Assembly: GCF_007993795.1 (NCBI RefSeq)
Contig: NZ_CP042476.1
Location: 310,001-374,000 of the forward strand
DNA from: Antarcticibacterium arcticum
GTDB lineage: Bacteria; Bacteroidota; Bacteroidia; Flavobacteriales; Flavobacteriaceae
Direction of reading: 5' to 3'
Length of the DNA: 64,000 nt
The translations under genes and the position numbers were made by a program. The notes beneath the pieces are model-generated. The model was not told where the DNA came from and searched no databases. It saw only the letters and a list, made by a program, of their open reading frames with translations. Below, in pieces: positions 42,932-52,877 of this stretch; positions within the stretch are counted from its first letter, which is position 1; every line of letters starts with the position of its first letter.

Positions 42932-43771
42932 ATGTTAACCATTGGGGAATACCATTTGATGAAAATTGACAGGGACACTGAGCCTGGGTTGTTTTTGAAA
43001 AACGAATCAGGGGACGAGGTTTTACTGCCAAATAAATATAAACCGTCTTCATTTGATATAGGAGATGAGATCAGGGTCTTTGTATATCTTGACCATCAGG
43101 AACGACCGGTGGCCACCACCCTGACCCCTTATGTGAAATTGGACGAATTTGCATATTTAAAATGCGTGGAGTTATCTGATATTGGTGCATTTCTGGATTG
43201 GGGCCTAGAAAAACATCTTTTTGTTCCTTACCGGGAAATGGCTTCAAAAATGCGAAAAGACAGCTGGTACCTTGTGTTTTGTTACCTTGATGAGGAAAGC
43301 GGAAGGCTGGTGGCTTCCAGTAAAACAAATGCCTTTCTTGATAACCGTGAATTGACCGTAGAGCCATTTGAGGAAGTTGACCTTATAGTCGCCAATCCTA
43401 CAGATCTTGGGATGAATGTGATAGTCAATGAAATTCATCAGGGGTTGATATTTAAAGATGATATTTTTCAGGATTTGCAACCTGGAGATAAACTTAAAGG
43501 CTGGGTAAAGAAAACAAGGCCAGACGGGAAAATAGATATTACCCTACAGCGGCCGGGATATAGAAGTATTGAACCCAACGCCCAGGATATTTTAAACGAA
43601 CTTGGTTTAAAGGATGGGTTTTTACCCCTTACAGATAAATCTTCGCCAGATGAGGTTCAAAAAACACTTCAAATGAGCAAAAAGAGCTTTAAAAAAGCCG
43701 TGGGAACTTTATTTAAGCAGCGTCTTATTGAAATTAAAGAAGACGGGATCTATTTAAAAAAAGATCAATAG
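42932..43771 (+). CDS. S1-like RNA-binding protein (CvfB family)
   Basis: 279 residues. Three S1-like OB-fold segments lie about 5-65, 70-140 and 150-215, followed by a winged-helix-type C-terminal domain ending in LFKQRLIEIKEDGIYLKK. This is the architecture of CvfB/YitL proteins, which bind RNA and influence virulence and translation in other bacteria. The 3' end overlaps the convergent 43765 gene by 7 bp. Confidence 0.85.
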   Translation: MLTIGEYHLMKIDRDTEPGLFLKNESGDEVLLPNKYKPSSFDIGDEIRVFVYLDHQERPVATTLTPYVKLDEFAYLKCVELSDIGAFLDWGLEKHLFVPYREMASKMRKDSWYLVFCYLDEESGRLVASSKTNAFLDNRELTVEPFEEVDLIVANPTDLGMNVIVNEIHQGLIFKDDIFQDLQPGDKLKGWVKKTRPDGKIDITLQRPGYRSIEPNAQDILNELGLKDGFLPLTDKSSPDEVQKTLQMSKKSFKKAVGTLFKQRLIEIKEDGIYLKKDQ

Positions 43772-44271
43772 TAATAACCGCGATAGTATCCGTTTCCGTA
43801 TCCTCTTAAAAAGGGGGAATAAGTTTGTAGATAACTGGCCCCGGTACCATCGGCTGCATTTCTGTAAACAGAATTGCGTGTGCCCCTTCCATAAGCTTCC
43901 GGACTAAAGGATTGATTGTAGAATCGCGGAGCTATACTGAATGTTTCATTATCTGATACAGAGGTTGTATTGGGTCGGGGAACATTTACCGGTGGGGCAA
44001 GTTCAATTCGCCGGGCTTTCAATTGTTCTTCCCTTTCCATTACAGCGGCGATATTTATTTCTCGCGGAACATTTTGGGTATCAAAATTTACACTTCTTAT
44101 TTTAAATCTTCCTGTGTTCGGTATTTCAGAAGCCAGATTGCTCAGGGAAGGCCTTATTTCAATTCGCTTGGTTAGCAAGCCCTCGGGGACCTCCTGTAAC
44201 ACAGGGATTTCCTGAGCAAAACCAAAATAGGAGAAGCAACCTAATAAAAAAAGTAATCCTATTTTCCTCAT
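43765..44271 (-). CDS. Secreted hypothetical protein with Arg/Asn/Tyr-rich tail
   Basis: 168 residues from the ATG at 44271; the longer reading from 44298 adds nine residues that do not fit a signal peptide. A signal sequence covers about 1-20 (MRKIGLLFLLGCFSYFGFAQ). The C-terminus is Gly/Tyr/Arg-rich (GYGNGYYRGYYY). No domain is recognised. It is divergent from menB. Confidence 0.72.
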   Translation of the reverse strand: MRKIGLLFLLGCFSYFGFAQEIPVLQEVPEGLLTKRIEIRPSLSNLASEIPNTGRFKIRSVNFDTQNVPREINIAAVMEREEQLKARRIELAPPVNVPRPNTTSVSDNETFSIAPRFYNQSFSPEAYGRGTRNSVYRNAADGTGASYLQTYSPFLRGYGNGYYRGYYY

Positions 44272-44410
44272 GAATATCAATTTCTTCAAATATATCAAGA
44301 ATTATGCAAATTAATGATATTAGAGAATCTGTATAAAAGAAATGTTCCTAACCTTTTAAAAAGTGGAAGTATCTCTTATAAAAGTTCTATTTTTACGAAA
44401 AACAAGGCAT

Positions 44411-45249
44411 ATGAGTAATATCAATTGGACAACAGCAAAAGAATACGAAGATATCACCTATAAAAAATCCAACGGAGTTGCAAGAATAGCATTTAACCGG
44501 CCCGATGTGCGCAATGCTTTCAGGCCCAAAACAACCAGTGAACTCTATAATGCTTTTTATGATGCGCAGGAAGACACTTCTATTGGGGTGGTGCTGCTTT
44601 CTGCGGAAGGACCCTCCTCCAAAGACGGCGTATATTCCTTTTGCAGTGGGGGAGATCAAAAAGCCCGCGGGCACCAGGGTTATGTGGGAGACGATGGCCA
44701 GCACAGGCTGAATATTCTGGAAGTACAACGATTGATACGTTTTATGCCTAAAGCGGTAATTGCCGTAATTCCCGGTTGGGCAGTAGGCGGGGGCACAGTT
44801 TACATGTTGTGTGCGATCTTAGTCTTGCCAGTAAAGAACACGCGATCTTTAAACAAACCGATGCCGATGTTACAAGTTTTGATGGGGGTTACGGGAGCGC
44901 TTACCTCGCTAAAATGGTGGGGCAAAAAAAGGCCCGGGAGATCTTCTTTTTAGGCCGCAATTATAGTGCACAGGAAGCTTTTGATATGGGAATGGTAAAT
45001 GCTGTGATCCCACATGAAGAGTTGGAAGACACCGCTTATGAATGGGCTCAGGAAATCCTGGCAAAATCGCCAACTTCAATTAAGATGCTAAAGTTTGCAA
45101 TGAACCTTACAGATGATGGAATGGTAGGCCAACAGGTTTTTGCCGGCGAAGCTACCCGCCTTGCCTATATGACAGATGAGGCCAAAGAAGGAAGGGATGC
45201 TTTCCTTGAAAAACGCAAGCCGAATTTTGAGAAAAAATGGCTTCCGTAA
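44411..45249 (+). pseudogene. menB: 1,4-dihydroxy-2-naphthoyl-CoA synthase, interrupted by a single-base frameshift
   Basis: Two overlapping frames give a crotonase-fold enzyme of about 279 residues. The start MSNINWTTAKEYEDI at 44411 is typical. The first part has NRPDVRNAFRPKT and CSGGDQKARG. The second has SLHVVCDLSLASKEHAIFKQTDADVTSFDGGYGSAYLA (residues about 130-167). The break lies at five G (44789-44793), and six would give VGGGHSLHVV. The gene overlaps the downstream membrane protein as TAATG, which suggests a working operon. An assembly error is the likeliest explanation. Confidence 0.9.
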
Positions 45250-45764
45250 TGGATTCCTTTAAAAATGATGTAATTGATCTGGAATCGCTTCCCCGGTTTG
45301 AGGAAGTGGAATTCCAGTCTATATCCGGAAATTATCTCCTTAAATCAAATTTTCAAACCGGGATATTTTTCCTGTTCATTCTTTCCGGGTGGATTGGCTT
45401 ATATTATTATGAAATAGGAACATCTTACTTACCTGTGGCATTGGCAGGAATCGTTATCCTTTTTGGCTTCAAATTCTGGAATAACCTAATGATGCAGAAA
45501 AAATACGGGTATGCATTAAGAGAACGCGATATACTGTACCGCCGTGGATATATTATTAATTCCATTACCATTGTTCCTTTAAACCGTATTCAGCACGTTG
45601 CTGTTTCCCGGGATGCCCTGGATAAGATCCTTAATATTTCTTCATTACGAATATTTACAGCGGGTGGGAGTGGGAGTGACATAAGTATTCCCGGCCTTAA
45701 TCCAGACCTTGCCGCCAGCTTAAAAGAGGCTCTGGCAAGCAGACTTACTCCCAATGAAGACTGA
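45249..45764 (+). CDS. Bacterial PH-domain membrane protein (YdbS-like)
   Basis: About 171 residues from ATG 45249, which overlaps the menB stop as TAATG; a longer start at 45237 adds four residues. Two membrane helices (about 35-75) are followed by a bPH2 domain with YRRGYIINSITIVPLNRIQHVAVSR. It overlaps the 45754 gene by 11 bp, a YdbS-YdbT pair as in other bacteria. Role unknown; membrane homeostasis has been suggested for such pairs. Confidence 0.85.
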   Translation: MDSFKNDVIDLESLPRFEEVEFQSISGNYLLKSNFQTGIFFLFILSGWIGLYYYEIGTSYLPVALAGIVILFGFKFWNNLMMQKKYGYALRERDILYRRGYIINSITIVPLNRIQHVAVSRDALDKILNISSLRIFTAGGSGSDISIPGLNPDLAASLKEALASRLTPNED

Positions 45765-47256
45765 AGCTTTTTCTACTCCTCAAAGGCAATCTGTAGCAGG
45801 AATTGCATTAATTTTTCTTACTACCCTATTTAAATTTTTAAGGTCTTTTTGGGTGTTGGGGGTTTACCTTGTTTTAAAGACACCCTCGGGCCCAGTGTTA
45901 TTCTATATCCTTTTAGGATTGGCTGTTACTGCTATCCTGCTTATAATTTACAGCGTTTTATATTACCGGAATTTTCTTTTTCATGTTGATTATAAAAATG
46001 AAGAATTTGTGCTCCAGAAGGGGGTAATTTCTACTGAAAATATTGCCATTTCATTTGATAGAATTCAGCAGGTTTACTTTAAAAGATCGCTGTTGGAGCG
46101 TATTATTAACGTGTACAGTGTAATAATAGATACTGCAGGGAGCAATAATGAGGAGGTTAAAATAAGTGCAATCTCTAAACAGGATGCAGATGCTCTTGCC
46201 GCTATCCTTACCCGGGTTAAGAATGAAAACATAGAAGGACCTTTAGAAGGGGAAGAGGAGGTAACTGCTGATGAAACCTGGACTTATAAACTCGATGTTT
46301 TAGCCCTTTTAAAAATAGGAGTAAGTTCAAATTATGCCAGGGGACTAGGATTGGTACTGGCTTTTTTCATGACCCTATACAATGAGCTAAATACTTTCTT
46401 TAAAGATTATAAGGAGGAACTGGGAGAATATTATGAGACGGTTCCCAATGTTTTAGATTCTGTTGGGATCTTTTCGGTTCTTTTAATTTTGTTATTATTT
46501 GTGAGCATTGCCATAACGATGCTGGAAGTCTTTATAAAGTATTTCGGATTAAAACTCACACAAACCCGGGATAATATGGAGCTGGAAATGGGATTGAAAA
46601 CCAATACAAAAGTTAGCCTCCAGCCCCGCCGGGTTCAGTTGATAGAAATCGTAACAAATCCCGTAAAGAAATGGTTGAATTTATACGAAGCACGAATTGC
46701 CCTGGCGAGCAGCGAAAATTCGCTTCAGAAGAAAAAAATTAAAATTCCGGGACTTGGTGCTGGCGAGGTTATCAAGGTCCAAAAATTTCTATCCGGAGAC
46801 CTTGAAAGATCTTTCATGAAAATTTTTCGCCCGCATAGGATTATGCTTTTAAGAAGGATTATAATTGTGCTCCTGCCTTTACTTGTAAGTTACCTTTTAT
46901 TTTACTGGAAAGAATATATCGATTTTAGTATATGGTTGGTTTTGGCATTGGGATACCTCCTGCTGGGAATAACCTATCAAATTTTGAAATACCGGTCTTT
47001 GGAACTTGAATTTAGTGATGAGTTTCTTCTCAAAAGACAGGGGGTATGGAATAAAAGAGAAGAAAGCGTTGAAATTTTTAAAATGCAGGGCCTTACCGTG
47101 AAACAGCCCGTCTGGTATAGGAAACGAAACCTTGTTAATGTTGAGTTTCACACCGCAGGAGGTGACATCTCCTTCAGAGCGGTGAAAAAAACAGTAACTA
47201 CTTATTTGAATTATATACTTTATAAAGTAGAATCAGGTAATAAAAGGTGGATGTAA
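45754..47256 (+). CDS. Bacterial PH-domain membrane protein (YdbT-like)
   Basis: 500 residues. Paired hydrophobic helices alternate with three bPH2 domains: about 70-140 (QKGVISTENIAISFDRIQQVYFKR), about 265-340 and about 430-495 (KRQGVWNKREESVEIFKMQGL). It starts 11 bp inside the preceding PH gene and the two products likely form a complex. A terminator follows. Confidence 0.85.
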   Translation: MKTEAFSTPQRQSVAGIALIFLTTLFKFLRSFWVLGVYLVLKTPSGPVLFYILLGLAVTAILLIIYSVLYYRNFLFHVDYKNEEFVLQKGVISTENIAISFDRIQQVYFKRSLLERIINVYSVIIDTAGSNNEEVKISAISKQDADALAAILTRVKNENIEGPLEGEEEVTADETWTYKLDVLALLKIGVSSNYARGLGLVLAFFMTLYNELNTFFKDYKEELGEYYETVPNVLDSVGIFSVLLILLLFVSIAITMLEVFIKYFGLKLTQTRDNMELEMGLKTNTKVSLQPRRVQLIEIVTNPVKKWLNLYEARIALASSENSLQKKKIKIPGLGAGEVIKVQKFLSGDLERSFMKIFRPHRIMLLRRIIIVLLPLLVSYLLFYWKEYIDFSIWLVLALGYLLLGITYQILKYRSLELEFSDEFLLKRQGVWNKREESVEIFKMQGLTVKQPVWYRKRNLVNVEFHTAGGDISFRAVKKTVTTYLNYILYKVESGNKRWM

Positions 47257-47278
47257 TCACCTGGAATTGAAATTTAAA

Positions 47279-47326
47279 AATAAAGCCACAAAATTGCCGG
47301 TATCCGGTATTTTTGTGGCTTTATTA
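47279..47326. terminator. Bidirectional terminator between PH gene and fused E1
   Basis: AATAAAGCCACAAAA and TTTTTGTGGCTTTATT flank a short loop that contains a second small repeat (CCGG/CCGG). The stem is long and symmetrical and serves converging genes. Confidence 0.85.
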
Positions 47327-47345
47327 TATTCCGAATGATGTGAAA

Positions 47346-49757
47346 TTATCTCAAATCTTTATATTTTGAAGGATTTGCTTCCCGCATGATTTCGTATACT
47401 TTTTCATAAATATCTTCGGCTGAAGGTTTGGAGAAGTAATCCCCATCTGTTCCATAAGCGGGCCTGTGATCTTTAGCTGCAAGGGTTTGGGGCTTGCTGT
47501 CCAGATGCACATAAGCATTCTGTTCTTCAACAATTTGCTGAAGAATATATGCAGAAGCTCCACCGGGCACATCTTCATCTATAACCAATAGTCTGTTGGT
47601 TTTGGCCACACTTTTAACTATATCCTTATTAAGGTCAAATGGAAGCAGGGATTGTACATCTATAATTTCGGCACTAATTCCTGCCATTTCAAGTTCCTCT
47701 GCCGCTTCTTCAACCAATCTTAAAGTAGAACCATAAGAGACAAGGGTAATATCATTTCCTTCCCTTAAAGTTTCCACCACTCCAATTGGAGTTCTGAATT
47801 CTCCCATATTGGTTGGAAGTTTTTCCTTTAAGCGGTATCCGTTAAGGCATTCTACAACAAGGGCAGGTTCATCTGCCTGTAAAAGTGTATTATAGAATCC
47901 TGCTGCCTTGGTCATATTTCTTGGAACCAGAATATGGATCCCTCTTAATAAATGCACGAGTGCACCCATGGGTGACCCACTGTGCCAGATCCCTTCCAGC
48001 CTGTGGCCCCGGGTCCTGATAATTACAGGGGCTTTTTGTTTTCCTTTGGTTCTGTATTGTAATGTAGCGAGGTCATCGCTCATGATCTGTAAGGCATATA
48101 ATACGTAATCAAGATACTGTATCTCTGCAATAGGGCGTAAACCGCGCATGGCCATACCAATACCCTGGCCAAGGATTGTAGCTTCCCTTATTCCAACATC
48201 GGCCACTCTTAGTTCTCCGTATTTTTCCTGAAGTCCTTCCAGACCCTGGTTCACATCTCCTATTTCCCCGCTGTCTTCACCGAATATGAGTGTTTCGGGG
48301 CGGGTTTCAAATATTTTATCAAAATTGTCCCTTAAAATAATTCGGGCATCTACCTCCTGTGAATCATCAGAATATGTTGGTTCAACACCTTCTATGCTCA
48401 AAGCATTATTTTCAGAAACACTATAGAGATTACTGCTGTAATCCGGCTGAGAAGTTTTTGTGTATTCTTCTATCCAGGTTATTAATTGGGTTTTGGCATC
48501 GCTTTGGGTTCCAATTAAATACCGCAGGCTCTTGCGGGCGGCTACCAGAAGATCCTTTTTAAGCGGCTCTTTAATTGCTGAAATTTCTTTGATAAAGGAA
48601 ACAATGGTCTCCTTGTTTGAAGAGTCAGAAGCAACTTTTTCCAGTAAAGGCAAAAGTTCTTTCTGTTTGGCTTTCATTGGATTTGCATAGGCATCCCAGG
48701 CAGCTCTTTTACCTTCACGTACCTGCTTTTTGATCTCCTGATCGATTTCATCCAATTCTTCTACAGTTGCAAAATCATTCTCCAATACCCATTCCCTGAA
48801 TTTCACATTGCAATCATACTCCCGCTCCCATTGTAATCTCTCGTTATTCTTGTAACGTTCATGAGAACCTGAAGTGGAGTGGCCCTGGGGCTGGGTTAAT
48901 TCCCGTACGTGAATTAAGACCGGGGAATGAGATTTACGGGCAATTTTGGAAGCTTTTTCATATGCTTCAACCAAAGCAACATAATCCCAACCATTTACAA
49001 CTATGATCTCGTATCCTTTATTTTCATCATCTCTTTGAAATCCTTTCAGGATCTCGGAAATATTTTCTTTAGTTGTTTGATGTCTTGCATGCACAGAGAT
49101 TCCATAATCATCATCCCAAACGCTCATTACCATGGGTACCTGTAATACACCGGCAGCATTTATGGTTTCCCAGAAATGACCTTCACTCGTACTTGCGTTA
49201 CCTATGGTACCCCACGCAATTTCATTTCCATTCTCTGAAAAATTTGCCGCATCAATACCTTTTACGTTTCTATAGATCTTGGAAGCTTGTGCAAGCCCCA
49301 ATAATCTCGGCATCTGTCCCGCCGTTGGAGAAATATCTGCACTGGAATTCTTTTGTTGCATCAGGTTTTTCCAACTGCCATCCTCATTTAAAGTATGCGT
49401 AGAAAAATGGCCTCCCATTTGCCTCCCAGCGGACATTGGTTCTTCTTTGATAGAAGTGTTTGCATATAATCCCGCAAAGAATTGTTCTATATTAAGAGCC
49501 CCAATCGCCATCATAAATGTTTGGTCACGGTAATACCCGGACCGGAAATCCCCATTTTGGAAAACCTTGGCCATTGCCAATTGAGGAATTTCCTTTCCAT
49601 CACCAAAGATCCCGAATTTTGCTTTTCCCGTAAGCACTTCCCGTCTTCCTAACAAACTGCATTCCCGGCTGGTTACAGCCAGTTTATAATCTTCTATCAC
49701 CCTGTTCTTGAAATCTTCGAAGGAAATGGATTCTTTGGATTTTGTTTCGCTATGCAT
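47346..49757 (-). CDS. 2-oxoacid dehydrogenase E1, alpha and beta fused
   Basis: 803 residues from ATG 49757; a start 8 codons upstream is less likely. The alpha half (about 15-400) has the E1-alpha TPP segment with GNASTSEGHFWETIN and a RHQTTKENI loop. The beta half (about 470-795) has ETLIFGEDSGEIGDVNQGL, EIQYLDYVLYALQ, HSGSPMGALVHLL and SLLPFDLNKDIVKSV. Fused E1 proteins of this type are found in Bacteroidota and act on branched-chain 2-oxoacids or pyruvate. The branched-chain reading would link it to the ilv/leu products, but substrate choice is not decided by the sequence. Confidence 0.88.
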   Translation of the reverse strand: MHSETKSKESISFEDFKNRVIEDYKLAVTSRECSLLGRREVLTGKAKFGIFGDGKEIPQLAMAKVFQNGDFRSGYYRDQTFMMAIGALNIEQFFAGLYANTSIKEEPMSAGRQMGGHFSTHTLNEDGSWKNLMQQKNSSADISPTAGQMPRLLGLAQASKIYRNVKGIDAANFSENGNEIAWGTIGNASTSEGHFWETINAAGVLQVPMVMSVWDDDYGISVHARHQTTKENISEILKGFQRDDENKGYEIIVVNGWDYVALVEAYEKASKIARKSHSPVLIHVRELTQPQGHSTSGSHERYKNNERLQWEREYDCNVKFREWVLENDFATVEELDEIDQEIKKQVREGKRAAWDAYANPMKAKQKELLPLLEKVASDSSNKETIVSFIKEISAIKEPLKKDLLVAARKSLRYLIGTQSDAKTQLITWIEEYTKTSQPDYSSNLYSVSENNALSIEGVEPTYSDDSQEVDARIILRDNFDKIFETRPETLIFGEDSGEIGDVNQGLEGLQEKYGELRVADVGIREATILGQGIGMAMRGLRPIAEIQYLDYVLYALQIMSDDLATLQYRTKGKQKAPVIIRTRGHRLEGIWHSGSPMGALVHLLRGIHILVPRNMTKAAGFYNTLLQADEPALVVECLNGYRLKEKLPTNMGEFRTPIGVVETLREGNDITLVSYGSTLRLVEEAAEELEMAGISAEIIDVQSLLPFDLNKDIVKSVAKTNRLLVIDEDVPGGASAYILQQIVEEQNAYVHLDSKPQTLAAKDHRPAYGTDGDYFSKPSAEDIYEKVYEIMREANPSKYKDLR

Positions 49758-49973
49758 GAAATGATTTTTGAATGGTAACAAATGTAATTAATTCTTATGT
49801 TAAATACAATTCAATAATTGAGCTCAAAAAATTAGTTATTTTTTATAAATCTTGATTTAATTATGAAATCAATAATTTAAAAGGAAATGAGGGGAATTTA
49901 CTGCGAATAAAATAATGCAGATTGGTTATTTTTGGAATTTTTTCCGCCAAATGATTGTGGTGTTAAATCTTAC

Positions 49974-52790
49974 TTAATACCATTCCCGTGTAAATAATCT
50001 TATAAGTGTATTAATATCCAGGGTAACTATAAATCTTATCTTCTGGTCATAATTATCCTGCGCAATTTCCCATCCAAGGTTGGAATAGACCGGGAAAAAT
50101 ATTTCAAAATAATCCTGCACAAGGCTAACCCTTAGTCCGGAATCATATACAAAATGAGCAGGGGCGAATTGATTTTTTACCAATCCCACATCACCATAAG
50201 CAAAGATCCATTTCCAAAGATTGGTGCTGGCATTTATAGTTGTAAGCCATTGGTTTGCAAATGCTGGTTCCAGTTGAGATTTGAATCCCCCTTCGGCCAT
50301 TATTATTTGTTGGCTGAAAAGACCACTTCCCTGGCTTCTCCCGTAGTAATTATAATCAAAGAGATAATCTGTTGGTCTATCCAATGCAAAACTGAAATAG
50401 TCATTGTCCCTTTCATCATTATAAATAAATGTTCCCGCAAATAATCTAAGATTGATCTGCCGGTTATTTCTAAAGAGTTTTCTGTACTCCAGTTCTACCG
50501 CAACTTTGCTGAAGTTCTTTGCCAATTCATAATCTATCCCTCCGGCAACATAATCTACCAGATTGGTATCGCTGTAATTATAGCTTAAGTTAAACACATT
50601 ATAATTGGGTTGATCTACCGGATTCAAAAGATCAAAATCCCGTTTAACGTTTATGTTCCGGAGGATAAGGCTTTGGCGTTCGTTATCACGTAAGTAGGAA
50701 TTTCTGAAAAAGAAGCCTAAATGGGGGGTGAACTTCTCATAAAACAGGTCATAACCGTATGAGAACCTTACTCCGCTTATTCCATAACGTATAGCGAATA
50801 AATTATCCTCGTCATAATAATGGGAGTTGCTTATTGACCCCGAGCCTACTATAGTTTGACTGTTAAAACCGAATTTTGGGGATATTCGAAAGTCAAAATT
50901 CCGGTTTAGAAAAGGTTTATTATACACTTTAGGTCCCACAGCAATACCATCATAAAGGTTATAACTTACCTCCGGCATAAAAAATACCTGATAATATCTG
51001 GGATCTTCTAGATCCTGTAAAAGACGGAATTGCACAGGTTTATTTAATAAGGTTGTTACCCCGCGATAATTATCTCTCCGGTTTATCTCTGGTATAATTG
51101 CCTCATGATTTAATGCAAGTCTTTCTATCCCATGCCGAGGAATAGTGATGGTTTGATCTTCCCTCGTATTCTCGACCCAGGTTTTGTAGATTATATCCCC
51201 GTCTTTAAGCCCGTAAAGAGGTACAGGCATATTATTATCTTTTTTATTTTTAATTGTAACCTGAAGAGAGTCTCCAACCTTTTTTACGTGCTTTATTTTA
51301 AAGTCTATTTTATCACTACTGGATACATAATCATCAAAGAACCAGGAAATATCCTTTTGGGTATTTCTTTCGAGGATCTCCCTAAAATCGGCTGCTTCTG
51401 TGGATTGAAGGAGGTTATCTTTATAAAACTCTTTAATGGAATTTTTTACAGTTTCATCATTCAGGAATGTCTCTAAGTATTTTAGACCCGTACCAGCCTT
51501 GTAAGCATTGGCGATATTCACATTGAATTTTACAAGGGAATCTTGTGAAGTAGTTAGAGGTTGATCTATATTTAACCTTGCCATATTGAGGTAGAGCAGG
51601 GGATATTGGTCATTAAATTCAAGGCTAGCTGCATGAAACCACCTAATTCCTATTACACTGCTTAGGCTTCCCATTAATTTCATATCTGGGTAATAGGTAT
51701 CTACATAATCCATCATCAGGGAAATATGGATAGCATCATACACCCATTTTTCCTCCCGCGGATTTAAAAACAAGGTATTTCTAAGGTAATTTTCAGTAAT
51801 TGTTTTTAATTGTTTTATGTCATACTGGAAACCATCAGGAAATGGCCTTATAAATTGGGGTAATTGATTAAGGCCATATACCGGGTTATTAAGATAGTCT
51901 TCCCGAGTTACCATAATAGTTTCCTGAGGATAAGCACCCAGCCTGGTTTCCAGGAATTTCAGGATCCGGTTCAGGATCATCCCCTTCATTCCAAATATGA
52001 GACCGTCATCTTCTACACTGGTAAGGACTATTTTGGAATTTACATCCAGCGCTTCCAAACGATATGTTTTTGTAAGATAAAGGTGGGGATTAACGTGATT
52101 TTCTCCTGAAAGATAAGTTGTTTTAAAACCATTATCTGTAAAAAACCTATCGGTATTAAGGACGGATGCCACATACAAGGAAGGTGGAGTGGTGAGTTTA
52201 ATAGAATAATTTGCCGGTACTGTGAATTGATTTCCAAGATTTTTATCACTGTAGATCTTCCACTCCCCATCAAAAACTGCTGGTGTGATGTACCAGTATT
52301 TTAATTTATAATTCCCCTGATCATCAACACCATACCGGGTAAATTTTTCAGAAGGGATTTTTACCTGGTAAAGGAAATTTACTGAAATCTTCTCGCCGGG
52401 CAGCAGCGGTTGTGTGAGTTCCACTTTTATGATATCCGGAAAACCTTCGGGACGTTCCCATGTAAAATTTTGAACATTTTGATTGGTAATGCTGTAAATT
52501 TTGGTGAAACCGCGTTCTTCATCTTTTGCGAAGTGAAACCTTCTTAAATAATCTTCAGCAAACCTTTTGGCAAGTGGGGTAGATTTATCTTTAAAACTAT
52601 TTGCCCAGTCATTGAAATAAAGTTCAGGTAAAGCACCGGCACTTGTATTTTCATAAATAATTTCCTGCTGTATGTTGAATGTTCTTGTAGAATCATTCAA
52701 TACAGCAGTTATGTTAATGCTGGTTTGGCTAAAACCAAAGGTTATACCCAAACCCCAAAGTAGTACTACCAGGAAAAATTTTATCTTCAA
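49974..52790 (-). CDS. M1-peptidase-like outer-membrane protein lacking the zinc site
   Basis: 938 residues. A signal peptide covers about 1-21. The N-terminal half follows the M1 aminopeptidase layout (beta-sandwich, then catalytic-like domain), but there is no HExxH anywhere. The region that should be WLNEG reads WVYDAIHISLMMDYV, with a Tyr-Asp in place of Asn-Glu. The C-terminal 330 residues are aromatic-rich alternating strands ending in LFTREWY, typical of an outer-membrane beta-barrel with a terminal aromatic residue. It is therefore a pseudo-peptidase fused to a barrel, probably a surface or assembly factor. It lies downstream of a LOG-family gene on the same strand. Confidence 0.78.
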   Translation of the reverse strand: MKIKFFLVVLLWGLGITFGFSQTSINITAVLNDSTRTFNIQQEIIYENTSAGALPELYFNDWANSFKDKSTPLAKRFAEDYLRRFHFAKDEERGFTKIYSITNQNVQNFTWERPEGFPDIIKVELTQPLLPGEKISVNFLYQVKIPSEKFTRYGVDDQGNYKLKYWYITPAVFDGEWKIYSDKNLGNQFTVPANYSIKLTTPPSLYVASVLNTDRFFTDNGFKTTYLSGENHVNPHLYLTKTYRLEALDVNSKIVLTSVEDDGLIFGMKGMILNRILKFLETRLGAYPQETIMVTREDYLNNPVYGLNQLPQFIRPFPDGFQYDIKQLKTITENYLRNTLFLNPREEKWVYDAIHISLMMDYVDTYYPDMKLMGSLSSVIGIRWFHAASLEFNDQYPLLYLNMARLNIDQPLTTSQDSLVKFNVNIANAYKAGTGLKYLETFLNDETVKNSIKEFYKDNLLQSTEAADFREILERNTQKDISWFFDDYVSSSDKIDFKIKHVKKVGDSLQVTIKNKKDNNMPVPLYGLKDGDIIYKTWVENTREDQTITIPRHGIERLALNHEAIIPEINRRDNYRGVTTLLNKPVQFRLLQDLEDPRYYQVFFMPEVSYNLYDGIAVGPKVYNKPFLNRNFDFRISPKFGFNSQTIVGSGSISNSHYYDEDNLFAIRYGISGVRFSYGYDLFYEKFTPHLGFFFRNSYLRDNERQSLILRNINVKRDFDLLNPVDQPNYNVFNLSYNYSDTNLVDYVAGGIDYELAKNFSKVAVELEYRKLFRNNRQINLRLFAGTFIYNDERDNDYFSFALDRPTDYLFDYNYYGRSQGSGLFSQQIIMAEGGFKSQLEPAFANQWLTTINASTNLWKWIFAYGDVGLVKNQFAPAHFVYDSGLRVSLVQDYFEIFFPVYSNLGWEIAQDNYDQKIRFIVTLDINTLIRLFTREWY

Positions 52791-52877
52791 TGGATGAAAT
52801 TATTTGGGTAAATAACGGGAATTTCAGTCTAAAGATAATTAAGGAAAACTATATATTTTAATTGCTGTGAGGCAAAT

